A stretch of 64,000 bases of DNA from Guyanagaster necrorhizus (GCF_019112545.1 NW_025064883.1:186001-250000); one strand, 5' to 3'. Positions 13,454-26,689 are shown, counted from the stretch's first letter. The notes: generated from the sequence alone by a model not told the origin. Made by a program: numbers and translations.

Positions 13454-16338
13454 ATGGCATCAGAGCTGCTTTCTGCCTTGCGCACCCAGGATTTTCGTAA
13501 CCACTATATCCAGTTTAGCCGCTGGTATTCTTCCCATCGACCTCTCGTTCAGCGGGTAATCAACACTGCTTTCATCGTTTACGTTCTTGGTTCGACATTT
13601 AGTGGCTTGTCTGGAAAGGGCGGGTCATCCAGGTCGACCAAGTCTAGGAAGGGCAAGGGTTCCAAGGGCGGAAATGATGGTGACGACAAGAGGTCGACAA
13701 GGGTTGCGGTACGTTTTCCGGTCGGACTCTTGATATTGCATCGACTGATACTGCAATAGGTCGACTCTGTCTTTTATCGGCGATTGGGTGCCATTCTCAG
13801 GATCGTTGTACCAAGTATAAGATCGAAGGAGGCTCTACTTCTGGTCACACACTCAAGTTTGTTGGTATTACGGACGGCAATCTCTCTCTATGTTGCCGCA
13901 TTGGATGGACGGTCCGTAGTCCGTTTTCTGTTTTTTTTTGTGTATTCATACAGTTACTACAGGATTGTAGCGAGCCTTGTACGTGCCCAGCCCCTTCAAT
14001 TTTTCCTCAACATTATGCGCTGGTTATGTGTCGCGATACCTGCGACATGGACAAATAGCTGGCTTAGCTATGTTCAAAACAAGCTCACCATCGCCTATCG
14101 GACGCGTCTTACAAATGTCATCATGCAACAGTATCTTGGTGATGAAGATGAAGGAGCCCATGGCAAAGTCTACTACAAACTATGTAAGCTTCGTGCTATT
14201 TCTTTCAATTCATGTCTCATCTTCAGAGGTTTTCGTAGCGAATTTGGATGACAGGATAAAAAATCCTGACCAGATGATCACTCACGACATCCACAAGTTC
14301 TCGACACACCTAGCCGCCATATACGCTAATCTTGCCAAACCGACGCTCGACGTGATACTATATAATTATCAGCTGTCTCAAAACGTGGGGGCCGAAGGTT
14401 TACTACTACTTACTGTTTTGGTCCAATCCTCGGCTGCCCTGCGTAAGTTGGATTATCATTGCACCCACTCGTACTAACCATTTTCACAGTGCGCTATCTG
14501 ACGCCACCTCTTGGAATGTATACGGCACTGTCGGCACAGCTGGCTGGCGAATTGCGTCACACTCAATCCCGGCTGGCCGAATTTTCTGAAGAGGTGGCAT
14601 TTCTTGGCGGAGAAGAGACTGAAAAGATGCTTGTCGAAAGGAAATACGCGACTGTGATAAAACATGAGAACAAAGTCCTAAATAAGCGCTGGTGGTTTGG
14701 ATGCATCGAGGAAGGCATCATCAAGTGGCTATGGGGAGGTTTCGGAGTAAGTCATTGATATCTATCAAAGATTTTAGTGATACCAACCAACTTCCAGATG
14801 ATAATATGCGGTATCCCTATCTTTATCAAACTTCCCGGCATCTCAAGTGTGGATCTAGGCGGACGTACAGAAGGTACCACCAACGTTCTTCGATCCAAGT
14901 TTATGCTCATTATCCCCCAGGGTTCGTAACCAACCGAAGACTACTGTTGTCATCTTCAGGTAAAGCATTGGTTTCATCTCAGACATTACCGGCAAGTTAA
15001 CTTGTAATTTGAGACGCCATTGGTCGAGTGATGTACTCTTACAAAGACCTGTCGGAGCTGGCTGGTTACACCGCTCGTGTTTCTCTGTTGCTTGATACAA
15101 TGAAAGACATCAAAAAGGGAAAATTTGAAAAAGTTCTCATTAGCAGTGCAACAACGGGAGAGAATGCCAAAAGTATGTCTTGCTCCATATTAGCGTGTCT
15201 ATTGTTGATCAAAATGCAGTTTTCCGGGGTCAGGGGGAAATTATTATGTCTGAGGACATTCAGTTTGAGAATGTTCCCATTGTTACACCAAATGGTGATG
15301 TTCTAGTTAAAGGTTTAAGCTTTCATATCAAACATGGAGTGCGTAAAGCTGCTACTGCTTGATTTTTTCTCAATTCACAATATTTCCAGCAAAACTTGCT
15401 CATTGTGGGGCCTAATGGTGCGAATGATTCGTTCATCTTTGTTTCTTTCGATGGTTTAGATCAGCTTATATAGGGTGTGGCAAATCTTCGCTTTTCCGTA
15501 TCCTGGGTGGACTTTGGCCCGTTTATGGTGGTGTAGTTCGAAAGCCTGCCGCTTCAGAGTTCATCTTGATCCCACAACGTCCGTATCTTTCCCTCGGAAC
15601 ACTTCGAGACCAGGTTATATACCCCCATTCGCGAGAAAATATGGAAGCTCGTAGGTCTACTTCGACGTCATAACGAACTGGTTAAGTAATAACGAGTATT
15701 CAGGTGGTATTAATGATGATGATCTGTTGAACATTTTGTCCGTTGTCCAGATGGAAGGCGTCGTTGAGAGAGAAGGTGGATGGAATGCCGCTCGGGAATG
15801 GAGAGACGCTTTGAGCGGTGGTGACCAGCAGAAGATTGCCTGGGCAAGGTTGTTTTATCATAATCCCAAGGTATTGCTCCCGTTTCGCGGTTAGTCTGAT
15901 GGAAGATCTGATTGGTATGATAACTCTAGTATGCAATCTTGGATGAGGCGACATCACTGGTACCGCCAGATATGGAAGGAATGATGATGGAGTATGCTGC
16001 CAAACTTGGGATTACGCTCTTGACGGTGTCACATAGACCGTCGTTGTGGAAGTATCATGCTATGATTTTGCACTACGATGGTCAGGGTGGATATGTATTG
16101 TAAGCGGCCATTCATTGTGCTGACGGCTTTCTGACTATGTGCATTGACTAGTACCAAACTCGATGCAGACAAACGCTTAGCTCTCCAGACGGAGAAACAA
16201 GCGTTGGAAACGAAGTTGCTTGAAGTGTAAGTTGCGCTCCTTCTGTTTCGGTGATTCAACTCATAGATCCTTCATAGGCCGAAGATGAAAGCCAGGTTGG
16301 TGGAGCTGAAAGGCGTGGATCATGAAGAGCTGGTGTAA
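13454..16338 (+). CDS. ABC subfamily D half-transporter (peroxisomal fatty acyl-CoA importer type)
   Basis: ABCD half-transporters dimerise in the peroxisome membrane and import very-long-chain acyl-CoA (Pxa1/Pxa2 in yeast). Fifteen exons: 13454-13708, 13760-13911, 13963-14183, 14239-14442, 14490-14746, 14798-14873, 14921-14959, 15014-15172, 15220-15338, 15390-15417, 15474-15650, 15704-15870, 15930-16099, 16152-16226, 16278-16338; about 719 aa. The N-terminal half is the membrane domain; the ABCD-type EAA-like motif [12 protein letters not shown] is present. Walker A GPNGCGKSS is split by a phase-1 intron after GPNG. The signature is [13 protein letters not shown] (canonical LSGG with unusual following residues), Walker [11 protein letters not shown]-loop [10 protein letters not shown] Ser/Lys/Gly-rich hydrophilic loop follows the first hydrophobic segment. 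Confidence 0.92.
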
Positions 16339-16763
16339 TATTTTGCCGGTGATGTGCTATTTTATGGCGTACAAATAGACAAGGGACCTGTTGATGGGAC
16401 ACTCCCAGACGACACCACTTGCACCACGTACATATCTGATATGAGCATTTTGAACTCAAATGTTATACGTACGAAAAGCTTCGGCCATCTTGGACGCGTT
16501 TGGACACGGTGGGGCGGCTCTTGTCGCATTACTGCTATCAGAAATGATCGGCCAGCTTGGCAGCGCATTATCTTGTCGCTGATTGGTGGACTGATCCCTG
16601 AATTTCACGTGTCGGCTCCGGCCGGAAACGTAACGGTATAGGACAAGGGATTGATTGGTCATATCATCCTTTCCCCACTTCCCCTCAAGTGCTCACACGA
16701 GCGACCCCTAGACTTTTCCTTACTTTTACTCCTATCTCTTTCGCCTAATTTTTGCTCACGGCC
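16339..16763. other. Intergenic region, nothing recognised
   Basis: 425 bp between the ABC transporter and the PRELI gene, both plus strand. Presumed terminator of the first and promoter of the second. The frames open on both strands here have no family-like content. Confidence 0.5.
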
Positions 16764-17409
16764 ATGCATTTCTTCAGTCAAGTGTATAATTACAAGTAAG
16801 CCATTCCCCTTCCTGTATGCGTTTCTGTTGATTAATTCCGTGGCAGTCACCCATGGTCTCACGTCGTCATTGGGATGTGGCACAAATACCCGAATCCAAA
16901 ATGCTCGCATGTCATTAGTATTGATGTGCTGGATCGCTCTGTAGATCCAAAGACGGGGATAATTAGAACGGAGCGGATATTAGGATGTAAGCAAAAGGCA
17001 CCAGGCTGGATCGTAAAGGTGAGAGTGATCTGTTTCGGCTTTGTGGCCTGGCTTATCGTTCTGTTCACAGTTGTTTGGTGGCTCTGAAGACGCTTTTGTG
17101 CGTGAGATATCTTTTATCGACCCCAGGAATCAGCGCGCTTCCATATCCTCGGTCAATATGTCACTATCACAGTTCGCCACATGCGTAGAGCAAATAGAAT
17201 ACTCACCTGCATCTCACGACTGCACGGCATTCACACAGACGGCAGAGATTCAAGCACGGTTAGGGATTTGGCGGAGTGCCGCAGATGGGCTGGAGAGATG
17301 GCTAGTACAGCGGTTTGAGCAAAATGCACATTTGGGAAAGCTTGGATTCACAGACGTGCTGCGGAGGTTGTGGGAAGAACGGCAGCAGCTGCAATCTGTA
17401 GCGGCGTAG
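16764..17409 (+). CDS. PRELI/Ups-family mitochondrial lipid-transfer protein
   Basis: PRELI/MSF1 proteins sit in the mitochondrial intermembrane space, bind Mdm35-type partners and shuttle phosphatidic acid or phosphatidylserine between membranes. Three exons (16764-16795, 16847-17018, 17071-17409) give about 180 aa, the usual size. The first exon codes for only the first ten residues and part of the eleventh, starting MHFFSQVYNY; after the intron follow HPWSHVVIGMWHKYPNPKCS, HVISIDVLDRSVD, GIIRTERILGCKQKAPGW and a C-terminal helix. ATG 16764 has a good context (gccATG). It could be of the Ups1, Ups2 or Ups3 subtype; I cannot decide which. Confidence 0.88.
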
Positions 17410-17857
17410 GGGTGGTACCTGGGTCGTGTGTCTTCTCTACACTTCGTTTTCTGTTAACGTTGCATCAGGATTTTCTAGAGGTACTGTTACGCCTTGACCT
17501 AGATTGTTTAAAAGCCCCTCTACACTATTCGTTGTGTAAGCTATGTAGCTGAAAAACTGAAAAAATGGAAAAAATGATGACTTTGTGACTGTGTGACTTG
17601 TGTGATGTAACGTTCTGCCGTTCTGCAACGTGACTGTCACAATCGATAATTTGGTGGAATGACCCAGTGGTCGGGGCTGGCCAGTTCCTTCTCTGCTGCT
17701 TCTTTCAGAGTGCCTTCCGAGTCACGTCGAGGCGCGTCAAACTGCAATTCGTAGGACATTTCGTGAATTTGGAGAGAACGACGTGCACTTTCGAGAGGAC
17801 CATCTTTTCCCCCCCTTCCCTTGTGGTTCGCCCTATCCGTCGTAGGGTGCAAGTACG
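17410..17857. other. Intergenic region, nothing recognised
   Basis: 448 bp between the PRELI gene and the TFIIIC gene, both plus strand. It contains purine-rich short repeats (aaaatggaaaaaatg near 17560) and TGTGAC-type repeats near 17580-17640. No gene is supported. Confidence 0.5.
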
Positions 17858-20800
17858 ATGGACGAGCTCCTGCACCACTGTCTGCGAGAGCTTTCATTTG
17901 ACGGAGACCTTGGTGAGCTTTCCCATCATATGACCTCCAATTCCGAGGATAGCCGGGTTCGATCCCCCCTCTTCGCATCTACCTGGTCGTCCCATGAACT
18001 TGAAAGTGACTTTTTCTTCTTCTAGGCTCCAATCCCTCGCGTTTGAAGGATTTCATCGTTGATTTTTACTCCCACAACTCTTCGTCTGCCGCACAAAATA
18101 CCGACGATTCCTTTTGCGCTTTCGTATGGTCACTCGTAGTTCAGCAGCCAAATGTTCTTGTCGGTACTAAGCCAGCTGGGGTAAACTCTGAAGTCTGGAT
18201 AGCACCACAGACTAGTGCTAAGCGAAAGGCAAACGCCAAGGGGGAGGCCTTTGTTGAAACTCGTCCTGCACAGCTTGAAACTATCGCAGACGCAAAGTCT
18301 CGTACTCTCGAAGGCCTGATCAAAGAATATGGAGACGACTTGCGCATTGCAGTCGATCCGGACTCGATATATGCCGCAATAACCGGCTCGCACATCAGGG
18401 TGAGCGTTAAGCCATTGATTGAATTCTCAATTTTTTCAACATTAAATGCAAAGTTCCCAAAAATGAGCCCTATGGTCTATTCAGCGCTCCAAATAATCAC
18501 TCGTGGCCGAGATAATGGTGTCTCAGTCGTCGAACTCGGACAGCGATCTAAATATGACCAAAAAACATGCTTCTATCTCGTGAGGCAGCTAACGGAGCTT
18601 GACTTAGTGTATGCCAGTTTTCTTTCTGAGGACCAAAAGAGCTTACGTCTTCTTGTCAGTGTCAAGGTTCGCAGAGGAGGGGTTGGTACCCATTTTTGTA
18701 TACATCGGTACTTTTTCGATCGCAGTCCGTCCTGGAAGGCGATACGCGACGAAGAGAACAATGCGGCAGCGCTCCTGAAGCCTGAGTTCCCTCTCGGCGA
18801 TGCCGAAGCTGCAGACGAGGACAATATCCCTCCTGAAATCCGGGCCCTCAACTTCACACCCATTGATGCCCGTCATCTTTCCAGTCTACCACTCATCCGG
18901 GCTCGCGTCCTTAATCTACTCAAAGTATCAAAAAACCAGATACATCCCGCAAACAATTTGATTATAACTATCGTACGTATCTTTAATTTATCTCTTCTGT
19001 CTCTCATATACTACATTTTCAACAGGGATTTAAGCACCCTACCAAGACCGATCGAAGATTTTTCCAAAGTCGTATCCGCGAAATGATCCAAGAAGGCATC
19101 ATCGAGAAGGTGGTTGTCCCTAACAGGAAAAAGAATTCAGCATCGTCTGTGACCTGTTTTCGACTGGTGGAAGAGGAGGTCCAATCGAGAGCTCGAGGTC
19201 CAGTGGCTGTGCCGGACGCGGATGACGACGAAGATAATGAAACTGGTAAAGTTGTAAATGCCATTTTCGCCCCACTAAATTCATTTGTGTTGTAGAACAA
19301 GGCGGCGTCAAAATTAATACCACGATACACAAGCAAATCATCGATCTCTTGGAGGAATCGGGGACTAAAGGAATGACGCTCAATGTAAGTGCGGATCCAT
19401 TCGTTGTCACGTATGGCGAATATTTCTCTGCAGGAACTTTCTGCTGCCTTGTGCCATTTCGACAAGAGGACAATAGAGCTTCTTCTTACTCGCGCTGAGA
19501 AGGTTCGGCCGCCTCCGCATTTGAGTGATCTCGGTATCTCTGGTCTTATGGAGACGTTTGGACGGGAGCGGCGACACAGATACTACACTGTGTCTGCCTA
19601 CCATTCTCTGGTATCCCAGGAAAATTTAGATACATCGTCTGCAAGGCTTGCGGAAGTGGACTTTGGAGAGTCGGGCGGGTTCATGCCTGTGGATCCAAAG
19701 AGTTTCTATGACGATACAAAAAGCCTGATCAAGCACCAGGATGCTGGCAGGGAGGAACCGACAAAAAAATCCAAGTCCAAGAAGAAGGCTTCCAAAGACC
19801 CTATCTTACCCGACGGATCTGTCAAACTAGGCCGTCCAAAGAAATCACAAGACGGTGAAGACGGAACTCCCATCAACGCAGAGACCTCTCGGCGCCAGAC
19901 CAGGAAGCGCAAGCACAATGCTGATGAAAGCCAAGACGCCAAAATAGACCTCGTTTCGGCGGGTCCGTCTACGAAAAAGCGAAAGATTACAAGGACTGAC
20001 AGCGGCGATGCTGAGAACTCTGCGCAAGGTAACACTCCTTTTAAACTGTAATGCGTCATGCTCACCTTCCGTTCTCTAGCTATTCCCAAGAAACGAGGGC
20101 GGCCACGGAAAGTCAGGATTGAAGATGAAGATGCTCAAGTACCACAACCAGCTCGAGTGGTGACCCGGAGAACTGGGAAGAGAAAAGGCAACGGCGCCAT
20201 TGACCTTGAGGATCAAGATGCAGTCGCGGATAACATTCCAGATAGTATTCCTGACGTCGAAGAGCCACCAGCAAAGCGACTTCATCGTTCCGCCTCTGTC
20301 GTGTCGCAGACATTCGAATTGCCCATATCAAATCCGTCGGACCAGGCGGACATAGCGGAGCCTAACGCAGAACTACGAGATACCCTTATTGGAGCAGCGG
20401 TACCATTGGAAGCAGGAGCCGATGATATACACGTCCCATCTCCCCTGGTCGAACCCACAGACGTCGCTACAGCTACAATACCAACACCAGACGCTATGGT
20501 CGTCGCTGAAGAGATACCGCAGGCAGCAATTCAGCCACCGCCCTCAATCACTGAGACTTCGGAGATCGAGATCCCCATTGACCCGGCTTTGTTGGGAGAT
20601 TCTATGCAGGATGTACAAACCGTGTGTGGAAAAATCTCTTCGTGATATTCTATCCTTATCTGGTTATGCGAAATATTTTCACAGGCAACAGAAGCAGACC
20701 AGCAACCGAACACGCCCAGGGGGAGAGTCAATGTTTCTCATCTTCGCCGAGAGAACGAATTCTACCGGATCATTGAGCTATTAGGAGGCATCGTGAACAC

Positions 20801-23800
20801 CCAGACGAAGGACATATACGATGCTCATTCGAGCCTCCTGGAAACCCTTTCACTGGCCGGAGAGCCCACCAGTTCTCCTGCTGGTATCAGGACTGACAAA
20901 CGTACCGCCACTGCGACGTTTAACAGCTTGGAAAGCCGTGGTAGAATCAAGCAAATAAAGACGTCCATTCCTGGACCTACAGGTGTCAGTCGACCGACAG
21001 TCATTGCGTACTTACTCGACACATCAGAAGAGAAGTTGGCAACTTTCTTGACAGAAGTCGCGAAAGGGTCTATTCCCATTCCTCCCCAACCGGTTATTGC
21101 TCGTAAGATCGATGAACCTGTGGAATACGGACCAGATCCTACTCTGATAGCTCGTGAAGGCCTTCCGCTGCAGTTGTTGCAGATGGAGAATTCTTCTGGT
21201 TATGACCAGGCCGAAAGGTGGAAGAAGAATACTGCCCGTGCCGAAAAACTTTTCAGCCACGACGACAATGTGATTAAGGAGGTACTGCTGACGGAGCGGA
21301 CTACACTGGGACAGATGTATGGAAACATTGTCGCGAAGGGTTTGCGGTCCCGGGTGCTGCATATCACTGCCATGAAAACCTTCGAAAACGCAGACCCATC
21401 CCCGCAGATTACATCACATGAGCACCGTGTATTGAACTTGTCCTTTTTTTGCTACGATCTACCACTCGGACTCTACTGCTCGTTGCTGTCCCCACTTTTC
21501 CACCATGATCAGCTCACCCAGTTTCTTGTGAATCCAGAATGCCGCCAAACGTTAGTACGAGATTTGCCCCAGGGTTTGCGATCAATCCTTCAAATTGGGA
21601 AATCACGGGCGAGGTCTCGATTCCTTGATATCCTTGAGCTTTTAAGACACCTCGGTCTTGTCGTCCCACTCACGCCATCCAAGTCAGCATCTCCGTGGCT
21701 GCGGTGCGACTCGTTGGGGGATCATCCGAAAGGTTATGAACCGGCATCTTTGGAAGGTTGGACAGCAAGCACTCCAACTACTGCGCCAGCTTACTGGCAG
21801 TTCAAGACGTCTGCCCCTCTGTATCATTGGGCATCATCAGAGTTGTCCCCTCCATTCCTACAGAATGTTGGCGTCAGTACTGCAGACGAAGTTTCTAAGT
21901 ACTGGGAGCTACTCAGAGACGCATGTACGAACAGTAGCATTTTGCCTGCGATTACCGATGGCCAGGCTCCTCTATCCATCCCCACGGACTCTTCCAAGAT
22001 CTCCCGATCTCTGCGTCGTTCAGTATCTTGGAATCCCAACTATGTTTTCACTTGGCACCAAACCCAATACCTTCGACGCTTCGTGAATATTGACACAGGA
22101 AAGACGCCTCTTGACCTGGAAGATGGAGGTGCTGCGGAGATCGCCAGAATCTCTGGTATCATCAGTGCACCTCCCGACGCAGTGCGAGAACACTATGTCA
22201 CCGCTCACGAGAAGATGGTGAAAGACCTAGCGAAGATGGAGCGTCGACGGAAACGTGAAAGTTCTGAAACCTTTGCAAAAGAGGCCGCGGACGCCAAAGC
22301 TGCTCTCGCGAAGAGGGCAGCAGATGCACGCCTACATCGAGAGCATGAATGGGAGGATCTAGTTATGAAAGTCCATCCAGAGCCATCACCATATGCGATT
22401 GTCCGTTTGCGAAAAATTCAGACTCGATTTCTCCAGTCTGTAGGGAAGGAGACGGAGTGGGAAAGCGAAATAGAAAAGGCTTTTCGGGAAGCTGACTTCG
22501 CATCAGCCCAAGTTTTGAAAACATCTCAGGCACCCCCAGCACACAAAGCTAGGTCTCGTCTACCTCGAGTCGCTCCATCAACCGTTTTGGTTCAGCCAAC
22601 GCCATCGACAGCATCCCCCTCTGCTCCTACTCCGATCACAACAAATCCGGTAGAAAAATCAATTTGCGCTCTGATTGCCGAGCAAGGTCCGCCTATCATT
22701 CCTCCACCTCGTACTGACTCCAAGCGAAAACGCAAACGAAAATTAGAAGAAGCTGGAGTAGAAGGTATGCGCCATCTCTTAGGTTGAGATATGCACGTCT
22801 AAGTCGAAATTGCAGATCAATCGCCGGAACCTAAAATCAAACCCATTACTCGTAGGCATCGCTTCCAATGGAATAGGGATTACGAAGAACTTGCTCGGGA
22901 TGCATCGGTTATCATTAGAGCCAGATGTCGAAATGGGGTGCGACTGGATTGGGGAGCGTTTGAACAAGTATTTCCAGCGGTTCCCAGAAATAGTGTCCGT
23001 CAACGTCTAGCGCACATCCGAGAATCGCCTGGCAATGAGGCATATCTTACTCGTCTCGAAGACCGGTGGTATGATCTCTGGATGAAGCGTCGAGGCACAA
23101 CCATCCTGCCGGATGACGATCTCAATAGTGCGACAAACTTCAACCTGATTCATCACCTCGAGTTCCTGCGGAGTCATATTGACAAGAATGCTCTGTGAGC
23201 ACATCATTTGCTACCATTGAGACCAGTCACTAATGTTAGTGATAGGCGAGTCGGTTATGCCCAACCGCAAGGAAATTCAAATGTAGAGTTGATCATACCC
23301 GATACCGTGGATGATCTTTTATACAGCTTCGAAGTCATTGAAGCCGCAACAACTGGCCCAGTGTGGGACTTCATGTGGAATGGTGTTGTTGAGGAGGGTT
23401 GGGAAAAGCGCTTAACCTCATTGCCGTTCCTTGATTCACTTAGCGATTTGAGTGAAACGCCAGTCGAAGACGTGCTTGCGATAGCAGAATCTGCACTGAA
23501 GGTAAGAATATAGTCGTGATTGCTTTGATCGTTGTTAAATGTATTCAAGATGGCACTTGGTACTCCTCTTGAAAACTACAATGCGGAAGGGGCGTCGACT
23601 CTTCTGCGAAGTGCTGCAGAAGAACATATAGTCACATCTGCCACGAAAGGTCTTGTCAGTCGTGGCATCCTGTCTAAGCTCGTCCGAGATCATCATAGAC
23701 AAAAACCCGGAAGACAGCTGAAGATTTCTGACGCGTAAGCTATTATTTCATTCTGAATGATTGTTTCCGTGCTAACCTGATACAGGAATCTAGCAGCTTT

Positions 23801-25052
23801 GGGGGGATCTATCAGTAGTGATCTATTCCAGGATGCTGCAGGGCTCGAAGAAGATCTCACGGCTGGAGAAAGTGATACATGGAGAGAGTGGCCTTTAACT
23901 GCGACAGACGGAGACTCGGCAGCTCTAATCCAGCATGTGTCCGACAATAAGGTGGGACATCATACTCAATTCTTTGCTCAGCAGTTACATGTTGTGATGA
24001 TTAGGTCGATTTCAAAGTAGATACGACTAATGCTCAAGCCGCACGACCAATGCTTGACTGGAATAGTAAGAAAGCGGGTAAGATAAGGTTTCTTCAAGAC
24101 AATCGAACGGCTCGTCGTTAAAGGTTGACTTCCTAGATGATGATCAAATCGAAACATCACTTCATGTTCAATTCCGCGATATGTCGTTGCAGTCGTCAAG
24201 CTCACAGGCGACGCCGGTCATCCAGTCCATGGACATTGATTGTTTGGTCAGTAACGAGCTGCACACCTCCAATGCAGTTCACGGACAAGCAGTGGATGGA
24301 TCAGCTGCGTGCTGTCGAAGAGTGACCGATAATGGCGTAGTTGATTGCACTGGGTGTTTGGATGAGCAGTGGGCTAGTGTCGGCCCGACCTTCAGTGCAA
24401 AGGAAATGGCCATAGCACATTCGGTCCTTAGTATCGTCGGTCAAGCTGGGAGTCAAGGGTCTTCAAAGATTGCTCTAGCAGTAAGTGTCTGTCGCCATTA
24501 CGGATACACATCACTGACATCGATTCCGGTATTTCAGGAACGTACCAATACTAGTATGAATGCATTGTTACCGGTTATCCAGCGACTAGTAGAACGTCCA
24601 TTACCGTTGCTGTACTGGGTCGGCTACTCTTGTGCATACTTGGTATCTGCAGCGCACATCAAGACGTGGACAGTGACGTTACCATCTGCGATCCTTTTGA
24701 ACATTTTCCCGCGACGATGGATCGACGTTTCTGGCACCAAGCTTGTGGAGGTTTGGGAAGCAGCTCTGAGAGCCGCTATAGGAGTTATAGTCTTCCGACC
24801 AGGAATTTCCCAGGTAGGCGGTGATGATATTGAAGGGAACATTTCTAACTTTGGCCTGTCTAGGCTGAACTTCGCTGGCGACTTCGAGGGGTATATGATA
24901 GACAAGAAGTCTATGACGTCCTTCAGTATCTCCTAGAAACTGAGATTATCAAGACCTCGATTGGTAGTCAAATGGTTCCTATGCTGGACGAGAGGGAGGA
25001 GAAGGAAGTTTTCTACTTCATAAATCAGTTGAAGAAGTGGTATCGTCTCTAA
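17858..25052 (+). CDS. TFC3: Transcription factor TFIIIC B-box-binding subunit (Tfc3/GTF3C1 type)
   Basis: Largest TFIIIC subunit; binds the B box of tRNA genes and recruits TFIIIB for RNA polymerase III. Sixteen exons: 17858-17912, 18026-18399, 18454-18972, 19026-19245, 19296-19384, 19434-20028, 20080-20621, 20685-22764, 22816-23194, 23240-23501, 23550-23734, 23786-23951, 24005-24077, 24137-24480, 24538-24813, 24864-25052. They join in frame to about 2115 aa, similar to human GTF3C1 and longer than the yeast protein. The B-block winged helix is seen around residues 140-220 (FPKMSPMVYSALQIITRG), then GVGTHFCIHRYFF. An AT-hook, KKRGRPRK, lies near residue 620 in a charged linker. Later blocks include RVNVSHLRRENEFYRIIELL and RRHRFQWNRDYEELARDA. 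The 18400-18453 intron is 54 nt, in frame and stop-free, so retention would add 18 residues. Intact. Confidence 0.9.
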
Positions 25053-25480
25053 TTGCATCCCACGACAATTTTTATGTTGTGAGTGCCGCGGCTCCTTCAA
25101 ACATGCGAGAGGCATCTGACATTTGAATAATAAACAAGAAGGACCTTTATTTGAAAACCCCAACTGTATACTAGAACGCTCATCCACAGGTTTAGGCGTA
25201 CTGCTTGTGTCGCCACTCGAATCAGCGGGCCGATGAAAGATAGCACAAATGGTTTGATCGCAGTGTCTTCCGTAAACATCCTCGTAATGGTCTGCCATGG
25301 CAGAGATAAGCTGTCTGATGTAGCGAAGTATCCAGTTTAGTCTCTTCGCAGGAGATGGAGAAGAACTTGTATGCGCCCTTTCGCCGTCTGGGGGTATCGT
25401 GCTTCGACCTGAAGTAACAACGTTAGAACTAACACATACCGATGATACACCGACCATCCCAAGAGCACCATCATGAGTGT
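25053..25480. other. Region downstream of TFC3, nothing secure
   Basis: 428 bp with normal CpG content. A minus-strand frame is open through most of it (part of 24933-25592) with Ser-rich sequence, but I could not link it to a start or a family. Confidence 0.35.
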
Positions 25481-25782
25481 TCAACCCTTCATTGTCATTG
25501 ATTGACCTGAACAATGCACGAGTCGCCTCATCCGCTGAAGATAAAAGCTCTTCATCACCGGGAACACAGTCGCCGCTCGTACCTGTAATCAAATGTTAGA
25601 TTGTCGTACAATGAAAAATGGAGACTGCTGACATTCATGACCTCCTTAAGCGCCTGCAATGCGGTGCCACGCTTTAGCCGCCGCGAATCGAATGTTAGCC
25701 TGGTCGTCGACCAAGGCAAAATGTCGCTAAGGGGTCGATGCATCGCCGATCGGAAACAGCAGGGTGGCCACGTGTTTGGCAT
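25481..25782 (-). CDS. Possible short minus-strand gene or gene remnant
   Basis: Two candidate exons, 25782-25633 and 25582-25481, joined by a GT-AG intron of 50 nt, would give 83 aa (starting MPNTWPPCCFRSAMHR). No family is recognised. A second reading frame in the same place (25592 downwards, GDCVPGDEELLSSADEATRA) looks equally protein-like, and an exon coding MALEIYEWIEI could lie upstream at about 25848-25816. The CpG-depleted transposon island begins right upstream of it (about 25,857), so it may be the 3' remains of a gene whose 5' part was lost. Treat as tentative. Confidence 0.2.
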
Positions 25783-25856
25783 GCTCCGAGTTGATCCTCG
25801 TTAAGAGTGTGGCTTACAATTTCGATCCATTCATATATTTCAAGCGCCATACTCTC

Positions 25857-26140
25857 GAAAAGCTGGAGAATGTTGAAATATCTCTTCTACTTTATCATGA
25901 TGCACTACCATCTGCATGATTTTGCTACTATCCCTTCTCACAACACTTATATTTTTGATCCCAATTCTACCTCTTGTCAAGACAGAAAACTGTGGACCAC
26001 TCAGTTGTATCTCAACTTTGTGGTTCTGCACTGTCCCTATGGAGTGGGAGAGGTGATTGTCAAAAAGATTGAGTTCATGAAGTCCACATGGGCCCTGAAC
26101 TATGAGTATCTCCTCTTCTATGTTAAGGACTGCCATAATA
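25857..26140 (+). pseudogene. Left part of an unidentified coding sequence split by element A
   Basis: CpG-poor sequence with an open plus frame (part of 25807-26163) ending at the TSD of element A. Visible blocks are HCPYGVGEVIVKKIEFMKS and WALNYEYLLFYVKDCHN. The same frame resumes immediately after the right TSD at 59994 with GRKAVIQIECFIND, so the insertion fell inside codons that were open in one frame. I do not recognise the family; it may be part of an older transposon or a duplicated host gene. Confidence 0.5.
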
Positions 26141-26673
26141 TGTTAAGCTCAAATTCCACATGACCAATTCCACATGATAAACTAACAGAACCTCACACTT
26201 CAGGTTAGACTATTAGAGTTCACTGATGCATTGTTGGCTTGTGTGATCAAGGCAGTTGCAAGTTGCTTGAGATAAGATGGTGAAAGAATAAACTTTAGCT
26301 CGAAGCTGGAACTACTACAGCAAGAGCTATGCTACTTAAATACTAGTTTCTTATTGTTCTAAGAATATAACTACCTAATTGTCCTTGCTGGTGCTGTATA
26401 GCATTTTGTCCAGCATCGCTAAGATACCTACAAAAAGTATTGTTCTGCTGTTGTGCTGTTACTGCTGTTACTGCTGTGCAAAGATAAGAGAGAGTTTTCT
26501 GTCATTGTGCTGTTGCATGACTTCACAGCAGCAAAATAGAATTGGGGTAGTGCTGCTGACTAAGCATTCCCACAATCCTAAGCACCAGGTCTAGGTGCCC
26601 TGACTAAGCAGAAATAGAGGTCAATCCTGAATAAATTAAGAAAAAAGAAAAGAAAATAGGAAAAATCATAATA
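26141..26673 (-). repeat. 3' LTR of element A
   Basis: 533 bp, starts TGTTAAGCTC and ends CATAATA on the plus strand; the terminal CA of the LTR has decayed (CATAACA in the partner). It still holds the sequence ttagctcgaagct (26295-26307), the minus-strand copy of the presumed transcript 5' end. Confidence 0.93.
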
Positions 26674-26689
26674 TTACACTCTCCTTAAG

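Noticed and set aside
17637..17978. Minus-strand ORF of 113 codons
   Set aside because: Overlaps the TFC3 start and promoter antisense, no family-like content; judged a chance frame.
17885..17980. tRNA-like stretch with a B-box match (gggttcgatcc) in the first intron of TFC3
   Set aside because: The acceptor stem pairs poorly, the T stem has mismatches and no A box or D arm is visible; not callable as a tRNA without a covariance-model search.
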